Assembly: GCA_003864495.1 (NCBI GenBank)
Contig: ML133432.1
Span: forward strand, 1,968,144-2,032,143
Direction of reading: 5' to 3'
From: Nemopilema nomurai
Taxonomy: Eukaryota; Cnidaria; Scyphozoa; Rhizostomeae; Rhizostomatidae
DNA length: 64,000 nucleotides
The notes beneath the pieces are model-generated. The model saw nothing but the letters and a program-made list of their open reading frames with translations. It was not told the DNA's origin and ran no database searches. Below, piece after piece: positions 1 to 11,467 of the stretch; the stretch's first letter is position 1, and every line of letters starts with the position of its first letter. The position numbers and the translations under genes are program-made.

Positions 1-2387
<2,387 letters not shown>

Positions 2388-2418
2388 TTAAAGGTAGTTT
2401 TCATGCAAATGATAGCCG

Positions 2419-2675
2419 TCGGAATCGACCGCCCTCGATCGATAATCCGAATGGACAGACCAGTTTCCACTTAAACGAAAATAGTCGAATCGACCGCCCT
2501 CGATCGATAATCCGAATGGACAGACCAGTTTCCACTTAAACGAAAATAGTCGAATAGACCGCTCCCGATTGATTACTCGAACGGACAGACCAGTTTCCAC
2601 TTAAACGAAAGTGGTCCAAGCGGCCGCTGTCGATCGATAATCCGAATGGACAGACCAGTTTCCACTTAAAGGAAA
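2419..2675. repeat. 65-bp tandem repeat, about 4 copies
   Basis: The core CGACCGCCCTCGATCGATAA recurs at 2426, 2491, 2556 (diverged) and 2621 (diverged), giving a period of 65 bp. Each unit also has AATGGACAGACCAGTTTCC followed by CACTTAAACGAAAATAG. The first two units are almost identical and the later two carry substitutions. The minus-strand open frame across it is only a product of the repeat. Confidence 0.9.
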
Positions 2676-3589
2676 ATAAGAAAGTTCTACATAGAGGAAA
2701 GAGGGAAAGATGAATACCATTTGTTAACCAAAAAAATGAAATGTATGATCGTATGCTTTTTCGCCAGTAATTAGAATGACACTGGGAAAATCTGAAAATT
2801 TATTACAGCTATGCTTGATTTTATTGGCTGAGAAACACCTAGACCGCTAGTTGGATAAAATACCCCAAATGGGGATAACGCAGCATAGAGATGGCCCCAC
2901 CAGATCAAAACTGGGAGGGATTGAACAGCCTAAGAATGATGATGTTTAGTGACATAGGAGAATATAACGTGGTTGGGGCCGACGCCAAAGAAAGTTTTGA
3001 AATTAAGCCCTCTAGAATAGCTAAAAATGCAATTTCTAGATTATAATTAAAAAAATTACTATACCACCAAGAATAGAAAGTTTGACGATACTCAGAAAAG
3101 AATTTATTAGGAAAACTTCAGAAGGGGAGGTGACCTTTAGTTTGCCACCTGGGCGAATGCTCTTCTTCTTTTATAAGTGCCTTCTCGTACAGGCCGACAA
3201 TACAGGCCTTATCTAAGAACTGTCTAATGGATAGGCCTCCAAGAGCTTATTCTTGAATTGGCGTCATTTTCGAAACCGTGAGGCCGTTCAATCCCAAGCC
3301 TCAGTCTAGCTGGTCATCTTCTGTTTGATCTTTCATATTCCACGCGCCCAATTCATGGTGCCCGTTTTGCTTAGGTTTGTCTCCATATCTCTCTTGTCTC
3401 CATAGTTAGTTACAGCTCGAGTTTTACATAGATGAGAGATTATTTCTTAAAAAAGTTTGTTCTCTTAATATTTTCCTGGGCTGGATATTTCACTTTCAAT
3501 TGACTTCAGATGTCCAGCTGGGAATCTCCCTGTGTCCCGCCTGAAACAACGCCTCATGGGACAGAGCCCCGAGATTTTTTAGTACCACG

Positions 3590-4097
3590 CCCTTTTTATG
3601 ATAGGAAATGCCCTTTTAATGTAGGAAACACTCTTTCCAATTATATGAAACACCCTTTCCAATGATTTGAAACGCCCTTTCCAATTATATGAAACACCCT
3701 TTCCAATGATTTGAAACACCCTTTCCAATGATTTGAAACACCCTTTCCAATGATTTGAAACACCCTTTCCAATGATTTGAAACACCCTTTCCAATGATTT
3801 GAAACACCCTTTCCAATGATTTGAAACACCCTTTCCAATGATTTGAAACACCCTTTCCAATGATTTGAAACACCCTTTCCAATGATTTGAAACACCCTTT
3901 CCAATGATATGAAACACCCTTTCCAATGATTTGAAACACCCTTTCCAATGATTTGAAACACCCTTTCCAATGATTTGAAACACCCTTTCCAATGATTTGA
4001 AACACCCTTTCCAATGATTTGAAACGCCCTTTCCAATGATTTGAAACACCCTTTCCAATGATTTGAAACACCCTTTCCAATGATTTGAAACACCCTT
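3590..4097. repeat. 22-bp minisatellite, about 22 copies
   Basis: The unit is GAAACACCCTTTCCAATGAT plus TT (22 bp). It is nearly perfect in the centre, with variants at the left edge (AATTATATG in place of AATGATTTG). Because 22 is not a multiple of three and the unit has no minus-strand stop in any phase, three long overlapping minus-strand frames (131-159 codons) run through it, each with a 22-residue period (66 bp). These are not considered genes. The array ends about 120 bp from the hAT remnant at 4216-4449. Confidence 0.95.
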
Positions 4098-4215
4098 TTA
4101 CCTATAGGAAATGACTATGTTTGCAGCAATCGAGGATTTTTAATAGCTTGTCTACATTAAAGAGTAGCCCAGCTTTCAATATCTTTTTATTCTCAAAATA
4201 ATCAGTATTTATTTT

Positions 4216-4449
4216 TTATTCTGATAGATAGTTTATTACGCCAATTCTACAGCTTGTTTTTTGCCAAAGCTTGCGGTGGTTAGCTAGCTTAAAAACGTCT
4301 TCTAATTTGCTTAGCGCGATGTTATCGGCAATGTCCCGTTCACTACTTATTTGCACAAGATCTTCAAGTCTGTCACGAGACATAGCAGCCCGTAAATAGT
4401 TATTAATTACACTGGTCAACACAACATTTCTGCCAGGCTCAACCTCCAT
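4216..4449 (-). pseudogene. hAT transposase C-terminal remnant
   Basis: A 77-codon minus-strand frame contains NNYLRAAMSRDRLEDLVQIS followed by an acidic helix and KLANHRKLWQ. This resembles the end of the hAT dimerisation domain (the Lys-x-x-Leu-Arg-x-x-Met-x-x-x-Arg-Leu block followed by the short terminal helix seen in ZMYM1/TTF-type hAT transposases). The rest of the transposase is absent, so this is a fossil. The match is from motif memory only; a chance resemblance cannot be excluded. Confidence 0.45.
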
Positions 4450-4637
4450 CTACATTACCTAATTTTGGGGTGCTGATTTGAAAAATGCCATCCGTTTTTT
4501 TCTAGCACGTCAGGTTTTATCTGTACAAATTTCGTTAAATTCAGGTAGTTTAACGAAAAAGGTGCATTATTCATTAAGTTTTGTGAACAATGATACCTAG
4601 ATGAGTATATGACGCTCACATGATTTTTTATGGTTAA

Positions 4638-6026
4638 AGAAGATACTATATTTCCAATCCGTCAACATTTTCAATAGCTAAGTCATACATAAGTTTAAGG
4701 AGGGGGAGCATCCGTAGACGGGGGTTTTCTCCTACCCCTCCTACATCTCTTGCACAAGATCTCGCTCCTGAAAGGTCGACTGAAACCGATTCAGACCCTG
4801 AATGTCAAGATAACGATGACGATTTTGACTATCATGAGTGTTCAAGTGAACCAAACCGCTTCAACCAAGACGATCTGAGTGATCTAATCCGTGATTTGAA
4901 TCTTTCCAAGGAATCTGCTGAGTTGCTTGCTTCACGTCTTAAAGAAAGAAATTTTCTGAAACCCAAGACAAAGGTGACATTCTACAGGAACAGGGATGTT
5001 GCATTTCTTCCGTATTTCAAACAATATGAAGAAATTGTTGTCTGCAATGATGTAGAGCCTTTATTGATGGAACTAGGTATTCATCATTATGATGCGAACT
5101 CCTGGCGCCTATTCATTGACAGTTCCAAGAGAAGTTTGACATGTGTGTTGCTACACAACACAAATGAATACGCTTCAATTCCGATTGGCCATTCGACAAG
5201 ACTGAAGGAGAAGTGTGAACCAGTTAAACAGGTCCTTGAGAGCATAAAGAACTACAGTCATAACTGGAAAATCTGCGTCGACCTGAAAATGGTGAATTTC
5301 CTGCTTGGACAGCAATCTGGCTATACGAAACATCCGTGCTTCTTATGCATGTGGGACAGTCGCGATAGAGTAAACCATTGGGTAAAAAAGGATTGGGCAC
5401 CTCGAGAAACGCTTAGAGCTGGAGACAAAAATGTCACAAACACACCCCTTGTACCCAGAGACAGTATAATACTCCCCCCTCTACATATAAAGTTGGGACT
5501 GATCAAGCAGTTAGTTAAAGCTCTGGACAAAGATGGAGATTGCTTCAGATACATTTGTCAATCATTTCCTGGTCTGAGTCTTGAGAAACTTAAAGCAGGG
5601 ATCTTTGATGGACCTGACATCCGAAAACTAATGAAAGACGACAACTTTCCACTTTCAATGAATCAACTTGAAGTTGATGCGTGGCAGGGCTTCGTTGGAG
5701 TCGTGCAGAACTTCCTTGGTAATAAGAGGGCCACTAACTATGTAGAAGTCGTCCAAAGCATGTTATATGCGTATCAACGTCTTGGAGCTAACATGAGCAT
5801 CAAAGTGCACTTCTTGCATAACCACCTCGACCGGTTTCCTGCCAACTGTGGCGATGTTAGCGACGAACAAGGTGAACGCTTCCTCCAAGATATTAAGGAA
5901 ATGGAAACCAGGTATCAAGGAAGATGGGATGCTCGAATGATGGCAGACTATTGCTGGAGCATCAAACGCGACAACCCAGATGCAAACCATTCGCGCCAGT
6001 CACGAAAAAGAAAGTTCCTACCATAA
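4638..6026 (+). CDS. Transposase-like protein, long open frame without visible start
   Basis: A frame is open from just after a TAA at 4635-4637 to TAA at 6024-6026. The first good start-like codon is TTG at 4896, but the frame is clearly coding upstream of it, with an acidic stretch (about 4780-4890; DNDDDFDY, then DDLSDLIRDL), and has no in-frame ATG there. A 5' exon spliced to an acceptor such as TTTTCAATAG (ends 4677) is likely. Numbered from 4896 (376 aa) I see: D75 in LFIDSSKRSL, D129 in WKICVDLKMV, a CFLC pair (C148, C151) before WDSRDR, LPPLHIKLGL at 194-202, HFLHNHL at 305-311, SDEQGERF with E324/E327, then RYQGRW and a basic RKRK tail. This layout recalls an RNase-H-fold DDE transposase with a C2/H2 insertion, and the whole belongs to a recurrent uncharacterised family in Hydra and arthropods. 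The DDE assignment is inference. No frameshift or stop interrupts it. Confidence 0.7.
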   Translation, partial: RRYYISNPSTFSIAKSYISLRRGSIRRRGFSPTPPTSLAQDLAPERSTETDSDPECQDNDDDFDYHECSSEPNRFNQDDLSDLIRDLNLSKESAELLASRLKERNFLKPKTKVTFYRNRDVAFLPYFKQYEEIVVCNDVEPLLMELGIHHYDANSWRLFIDSSKRSLTCVLLHNTNEYASIPIGHSTRLKEKCEPVKQVLESIKNYSHNWKICVDLKMVNFLLGQQSGYTKHPCFLCMWDSRDRVNHWVKKDWAPRETLRAGDKNVTNTPLVPRDSIILPPLHIKLGLIKQLVKALDKDGDCFRYICQSFPGLSLEKLKAGIFDGPDIRKLMKDDNFPLSMNQLEVDAWQGFVGVVQNFLGNKRATNYVEVVQSMLYAYQRLGANMSIKVHFLHNHLDRFPANCGDVSDEQGERFLQDIKEMETRYQGRWDARMMADYCWSIKRDNPDANHSRQSRKRKFLP

Positions 6027-6289
6027 CTGCTTTGACTTAACAAAATAACGATATTGCTGTTTTCTTGTGTTTATATATTTCTCATTCGTTGAAAAGTCTA
6101 AGATAGTTGCGTTCGTATATTTTGTGGTATTTTTTGTGTATATCAAAATTGGTATGTAATTCCAGTTTTTGCTAAAAATCTACCACTTTTTTAGAATAAG
6201 GGCAAAAAATGAAATTCAAAAAGCAGAAAATATTTACGTGATGGGGCAAAATGGATATTATTTTCAGAATCAGCATATGTCAATTGGGT

Positions 6290-6500
6290 AAAATCACTTC
6301 AAATGGAAACAAGCAGAGGACAAAATTTTTTTTTTGTTGGCCAGTGTTATCCTGACTTTGCTGTGAGTACGCTCACATGATGCCACAGTTACAGACATGG
6401 TCGCAACGATTGTTATAACCCGAAACAAGTCGGCATGCAAATTGTACAAATCATTCTTGTTAAAAATATCAAGCAGCGAGAGCAAGCACATTCAAGGTTT
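6290..6500 (-). pseudogene. hAT transposase dimerisation-domain remnant
   Basis: The minus-strand frame reads FNKNDLYNLHADLFRVITIV then ATMSVTVASCERTHSKVRI. This fits the hAT C-terminal block in which a leucine-rich helix is followed by P-V-T-x-A-S-C-E-R-x-F-S-x-L-R-x-I-K; here the Pro and Phe are substituted. The frame shifts near 6490, where a second minus-strand frame takes over. It is a decayed fragment, independent of the frame at 4638-6026. Confidence 0.5.
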
Positions 6501-7800
6501 CCTTTTATGTTTCCTTTCCTACACGTCTTTTTGGTACTAATCGATTTCACAGTTTTTGCCGCCATTATGAATTGGCAAAAATGGCGGATACGCAGCAAGC
6601 GAGCAAATTACCGCAGACTTTCCAGTCAATTTTGTGGCTAGAATTGCTGATGAAATTAGGAAGTAATCAGCTAAATTATAATTTAAATGTTTCTTTTTTA
6701 CAATTAGCAACTCACAAACAGCGCTCCTTGCTTTTTTACTTGTGATTTCACTGCTGATTTGACCTGGTTGAAATCAGTCCCCTTTCACCTCTAGTACAAA
6801 AACTTCCGCTTTTCGATTCAAACCTAAGTAAAACTCGTTATGTCTAGCCTGTTTACAACCATCTTGAGTTGGACTCTCTTCAGAAATCCATTTGACGTCA
6901 ATAAAACCTGTACGAGACATCAAAACATCGTGACCACTTCTATGATCGTGACGCATGCTTTGAGTCAAGTGCTATTTGGGGAAGTTCCTGCATGCATGTT
7001 GTTATTGACGGGAGATTCCCCTGTATGGCATGAGGAGCAATATCTGCTAGGTAGAAATAGATGATATCCTTATTGAACCCTTCCTGATTGGCTATTCACA
7101 TACCCCTCCCTTTGTAAAAGTCATGCTTTAGCTGACTCACAAGCAGTGTATTTTTAAAAAACTTTAGTTTTCCTTAGACAGACAGTTTACGAAGTTATTT
7201 CGAGTACATCATTTTCTCAACGCTCTGCGGTGCCTGATGTGAAGTCATTTCACATGCTTGCTCAGAAAAGCGCTTGTCGAGGTCACTCAGCATTTTATCT
7301 AAAAATGGAAAGCAGAGCTTTATCGTCCGAAGCATTCCAAATCTAATTCACGATCTGGTCCATTACATGGGCACATCATTCTGTTTCAGTATGACGGCAT
7401 TCAGCAAAAAATGAAGTTTCGGGGAAATGAAAGTACCTCAAAAAGATCTCATAACCCATCGTTTTTCCTCGCATTTAGACAAATTACATATTCGATCCTG
7501 GTGAGAACGTGTCCCAGTCAACCCAACAATCCCCCCCGTGGTGCCGCTACTGTGCCCCTGCCCTTTCCATGCACCGCTAGGGCAGCGAGGTCAGCCGTGG
7601 ACATATTAAATATTTATATAAAAAATTGTCCTAGATTTGATACTTCACATTTCAAAATTCATGTTCGTAAACCACTAAATAATTCCTGAAACAATTGCGT
7701 TTAGCAGGTTTGTCTCGACATAAAGAACATATTACATTTAAATAAAGGGAAACACTTGATTCAAATTACAATACTTTGTATCGATTTAGTGAGTTAATTA
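6501..7800. other. No recognisable gene
   Basis: Short frames on both strands (the longest about 92 codons, 7411-7689) have no motif I know. There is no repeat of note. Confidence 0.4.
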
Positions 7801-7915
7801 TCTACTGCATAGCAGTTTGATTGGTTGGTTATCTACTATTGGTCGTGTCGACGCACCCTCATACGTTTCCACACAGTGGCTGGGCTCAATTTCGGCGGAC
7901 TGGTTCTGCTTATCT

Positions 7916-8162
7916 ACAATCCTGGCCAAAAGATAGTGGACTGGCTGGCAAATTGCCGCCTTTTTTAAAAGATACACTCCCCACCCCCCACAAGCAATGT
8001 GGAGATGCTTATTTCTACTCATTTCGGTATCTGATACTTTGGTATTTTCCAAAAAACCAACATTGCTGCAGGGGTGGGGGGTTTCTATACCATTTTCGGG
8101 ATAAAATTGCAATCTTAGTGGTTTTTTTTCTCCAGTCCACTAACCTTTTGGCCAGGATTGTC
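7916..8162. mobile_element. Foldback MITE, about 247 bp
   Basis: The left arm ACAATCCTGGCCAAAAG...GTGGACTGG (7916-7944) is mirrored by CCAGTCCAC...CTTTTGGCCAGGATTGT (about 8133-8162). A second, inner inverted pair exists: CTCCCCACCCCCCA..GCAATGTGG (7977-8002) against CCAACATTGC..GGGGTGGGGGG (8058-8083). The whole sequence can fold back almost end to end. No coding capacity. A TA next to each end would suit a Tc1/mariner-type origin but the ends are not sharp enough to be sure. Confidence 0.7.
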
Positions 8163-8521
8163 CTATGTAGCGGCAAAAAGAGGCATGCAAAGATTTGGGC
8201 CAATACACACTCAGATACTGTGAAATGTAGTCGGCATGTTTGCTTTTACCTCTATTTGTATAACGAGTGACTTGAATGCAAGTGTTGAGGTTTAAAAGAT
8301 TTTCACATTCGAGGGGGTGGGGGCGGGATTTTGGGGGTTTATAGGTGATATAAATAAATAAACTGGAACTACAACTAACATGTGTTTATGTGTCTTCTAG
8401 AACTATGTATAAGAATCAAAATTCGCAATTTGGAATTTTTAACAGTAAACCTAACTATACGCATGCGCTAATGTATAATGCTGGTAAAAGAAGCCGTTTG
8501 CACCGTAATTGGAAAATGATT

Positions 8522-8776
8522 ACGAGTTACCACGAGTTACCAACGAGTTACCGAACGAGTTACATTATACATTTACAAAGCTCAGTATGGATGTGAACGA
8601 GATACCAACGAGTTACCACTTTCTTTATAAATAGAATATACATATATTTATATAAAAAGTCATGGTAACTCGTGGTTTTCCCATATAAAGCCACTATTAG
8701 AAATGGTAACCCGTTATGGTAACTCGTTGGTGACTCGTTGGTAACTCGTTGGTAACTCGTTGGTAACTCGTGACAA
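8522..8776. mobile_element. Small foldback with inverted arrays of an 11-bp repeat
   Basis: On the left, copies of ACGAGTTACC/CGAGTTACCAA occur at 8522-8560 and again at about 8597-8618. On the right, about six copies of GGTAACTCGTT in the opposite orientation lie at 8662-8772. Between them is short AT-rich DNA. Similar flanking words (AATTGGAAAAT left, AATTTGGAAATT right) may be a target duplication. No coding capacity. Confidence 0.7.
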
Positions 8777-9819
8777 TTTGGAAATTACACATCGCTACCG
8801 CTCATTATCAGCTCTGCAAAGCAGCGAGGACAACTCGGAATGTTTTTTTGTTCATCTGCTGGTATCTGATGGGTAAACTCAAATATTCTCCACCTAACAG
8901 CCATCATTCCATTCTCTTTCTCGTCGGAGGTATTCTCTCGTCATAGTGCCAAATAGCAAAGTCTGAAGCAAAACGCGTTGCGCACGCTATTTAACCCATA
9001 CCAACCAATGATTTATAGCTAATTGACTAGGCAGGACCCCAACATCTATATTTCCCATGATAATTATGTACCCACCGCGCAGAGAACTATAAATCTTATT
9101 AATGTAGGCAAACATGCCGCGTCTCCTCAGATTTACTACGTCAGGTGCAGCATTTTGAATTTTTGAATTTTCATGAAGATTTAACACATATTACTCTAAA
9201 AGACCGACTTCCTAGTTTTTTAGGATTTGGCGCCCATTTCTAGACCCCTAATAGCCCTTTCCGATACCCAATAAACCGCTATGATGGATTTTCATTTTCC
9301 TTCAAAATCGGATGTAGATCATAACGCCGCTAACCCGGAACTCGCTTTTGATTGGCCGACGCGATTTTTGGTAGCAACGTGCGTAAACAATATCCCTGTA
9401 GGCATTCTGACTTGGAATTTACCGTCGAGCACCAAATTAGTTTTGATTATACGCAAAATAAATCGCATTCTTGGCTCTTTTTTTGTTATATTCGTCGTCT
9501 TCACTCTTACTTACGAAGTATTCACCGATTTGTTTTCCTGTCTTTTTCTTCGCCGAAGAGCTGTCTGTACGAGACGAAGGCTAGGTCTATTGAGTTGATC
9601 GCTTGAGAGATTGCAAAAGAAGTTATTTCACTTTCAGGATTGGTAACTTTCTTCAAGGAATGCAATAAATGCAAAAGTAAGAGCATCTATCCCATGTAGT
9701 GCATGCAACAAAGTCATCACAATGTTTTCAATTGTAGTTTGACTGTGTACGTTCTTCCAAGGTTTCACTAAAATTTGAAAATCAGATAAAAAAAAGCCAT
9801 CAATTTCTGCTATTCAGCT

Positions 9820-10266
9820 GTGAATCCTCGTGTGGTCTACAGTGCTAAGACCATGTTTCCCTCCACCCAAAAGGATTGCGTTCCTGCCCACAAAAAAAGT
9901 TTAGTCGTTTACGAATTTTGTTGCCGATGTGAAGCTCGGTATGTAGGACGCACTACTCAAAGATTGGAGGATAGAATAAAGCAGCATGTTCCCACGAGCA
10001 TAAGGACCAAAACATCCGCAGAAAGAGAGCAGCCGCGTCGAAATTGTAAAAGACGCAATGCCCAAATTAATTGCGATTCGGCTATAGGACAACATCTTTT
10101 AGAGAATCCAGATTGCGCAAAAACATACAGTGACGACAATTTTCGTATAATTGGGCAAGCTAGGTCGTCCTTTCACCTAGGTGTTTTGGAGTCTGTCTTT
10201 ATTTCAATGGAAAATCCCATTCTTTGTAGACAGAAAGAGTTCGTCTTTTCCCTTGGGCTCTTCTAA
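9820..10266 (+). pseudogene. Penelope-like GIY-YIG endonuclease domain (5'-truncated)
   Basis: The open frame is 148 codons, limited upstream by a TAA near 9797. The nominal start is a GTG; in the intact element it would be the C-terminal part of a long RT-endonuclease protein, so no true start is expected here. Visible: VVYEFCCRCEARYVGRT (Y31, CxxC at C34/C37, Y41-V-G), R53 with KQH56 right after, AIGQHLLENPDC at 88-99, and the terminal LESVF (E124) followed by NP at 132-133. These are the Tyr, Arg and Glu positions of the GIY-YIG nuclease, with the CCHH-like insertion typical of Penelope elements. The domain introduces the nick that primes reverse transcription. The domain itself is uninterrupted, but with no RT upstream it cannot act alone. 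Confidence 0.8.
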
Positions 10267-10393
10267 AGTGAGGTATTAAGTAGCGCAGATTGGTCAATTA
10301 TGACCAATCACGTGCTCTGCTTATCACCCTCTAGTGTTTTCGATCCGCATCTGGCTATGTATTCGGTCAGTTTTTGGTTATCTTCCGACGTTT

Positions 10394-10439
10394 GCATACT
10401 CTGAGGAGTGTCGGACGAAAAAAGTACTTTTAAGTATGC
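10394..10439 (+). ncRNA. Type I hammerhead self-cleaving ribozyme
   Basis: All core parts are present in order. Stem I 5' strand GCATACT (10394-10400); core CTGAGGA (10401-10407, fits CUGANGA); stem II GT-loop-AC (10408-10416); GAAA (10417-10420); stem III of four A-U pairs closing a GTAC loop (10420-10431); cleavage-site A at 10432; stem I 3' strand AGTATGC (10433-10439), a perfect 7-bp complement of the 5' strand. A further partial match outside (GTTT against GAAAAC) can lengthen stem I with an internal loop. Predicted cleavage is after A10432. Stems II and III are short, which in retroelement hammerheads usually means cleavage is best as a dimer. It lies 128 bp after the GIY-YIG stop on the same strand, as in Penelope-like pLTRs. 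Confidence 0.85.
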
Positions 10440-10755
10440 GAAAACTAGTTCCGCTTTTTCTAGCAATTGTGAAGTTTTGTACCACAAAGCACTTGTTCAC
10501 GTATACAATTCGCTAATCTTCACGGTTAAATGTCAGAAAACCGAACCCAGCTGCGAGTAGATTCGTGAGTAGGAGCGAAGACGTCAAATATATCAAAAAT
10601 AATCCAAAATGCGATTTATTGAGCGAATAATCCAAATTAATCCGGTGCTCGCAGTGCGGCAGAATTCTTACAGGAATATTGTCTACGCGCATTGCTACCA
10701 CGTAACAAAGAAAAATCGCGTCGGCCAATCAAAAGCAAATTCCGGTTTAGCGGCG

Positions 10756-11330
10756 TATTGGGTCTCTTCCTGTGCAAGCCATCAACTAAACCATGCGTTT
10801 TCATTGCATATCTCACTCGTATATATTATTATACCGCGTGAAGGTCTTTAATTTGATATATGCTTGCAGGACCAGTGGTAAATGTTAAAATGTATAGTTT
10901 CTTATTGTTTAATGTTCAGCACTCAATTCTTCTATGTTTCAGTTTTGCTCAGCAAGCTTCAACTGCATCTATATTGATTGCGTCGGTTAGATCCCTTTCG
11001 CATGACATAAGCATAAGCGAATTTAAACGGTCATCAGTCATTGTCGTTCGCAAGGAGGTTTTCTGCAATTTAAATTTAAACTCATCAACATTATACTTCA
11101 GCGCCTTATTTTTCTCTAATTTTTCCTACATCTGTTGTAGTTTTTGTGACTTCGCGTCACCATTTGAGCTGTCGTCCATCTGCCCTTCTGATGAATTTAC
11201 CTTATAAAAAGATTGACTAATATAGACTCGAAGATGGCTTTAGTGCGCAGCTTTTATTTGTCTGAACACACGTGGCCTTTACCACATATCAACGAGAGGG
11301 CGATTTGGTGATTGCCCCCACAGTCTCCAG
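10756..11330. other. No recognisable gene
   Basis: One 115-codon plus-strand frame (10860-11207) is present, with no motif I recognise. No repeat. Confidence 0.4.
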
Positions 11331-11467
11331 CAGGGGCGGACTGGCACCTAAATAGGGGCCCGGGCGATTTCAAAGAGAGGGGCCCGAAACCAATAAATAC
11401 CTGGGGTATTTCCCCGGGAAATTTTGCAGCCAAACACTTCATATTGGCTTAAAATACTATCAAAATA

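Larger units (their letters stand above)
9325..10755 (+). mobile_element. Penelope-like retroelement fragment with inverted flanks
   Basis: A diverged inverted repeat of about 195 bp flanks the fragment: 9325-9520 reads forward and 10561-10755 is its reverse complement (shared words include TTTTGATTGGCCGACGCG, then AATAAATCGCATT). Between them lie a GIY-YIG endonuclease frame (9820-10266) and a hammerhead ribozyme (10394-10439), both on the plus strand. Penelope-like elements carry a C-terminal GIY-YIG endonuclease and often hammerhead motifs in their terminal pLTRs, and pLTR copies can be inverted. The reverse transcriptase part is missing. Confidence 0.75.

Noticed and set aside
3579..4093. 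Three long minus-strand repeat proteins
   Set aside because: All derive from the 22-bp minisatellite and are mutually overlapping.
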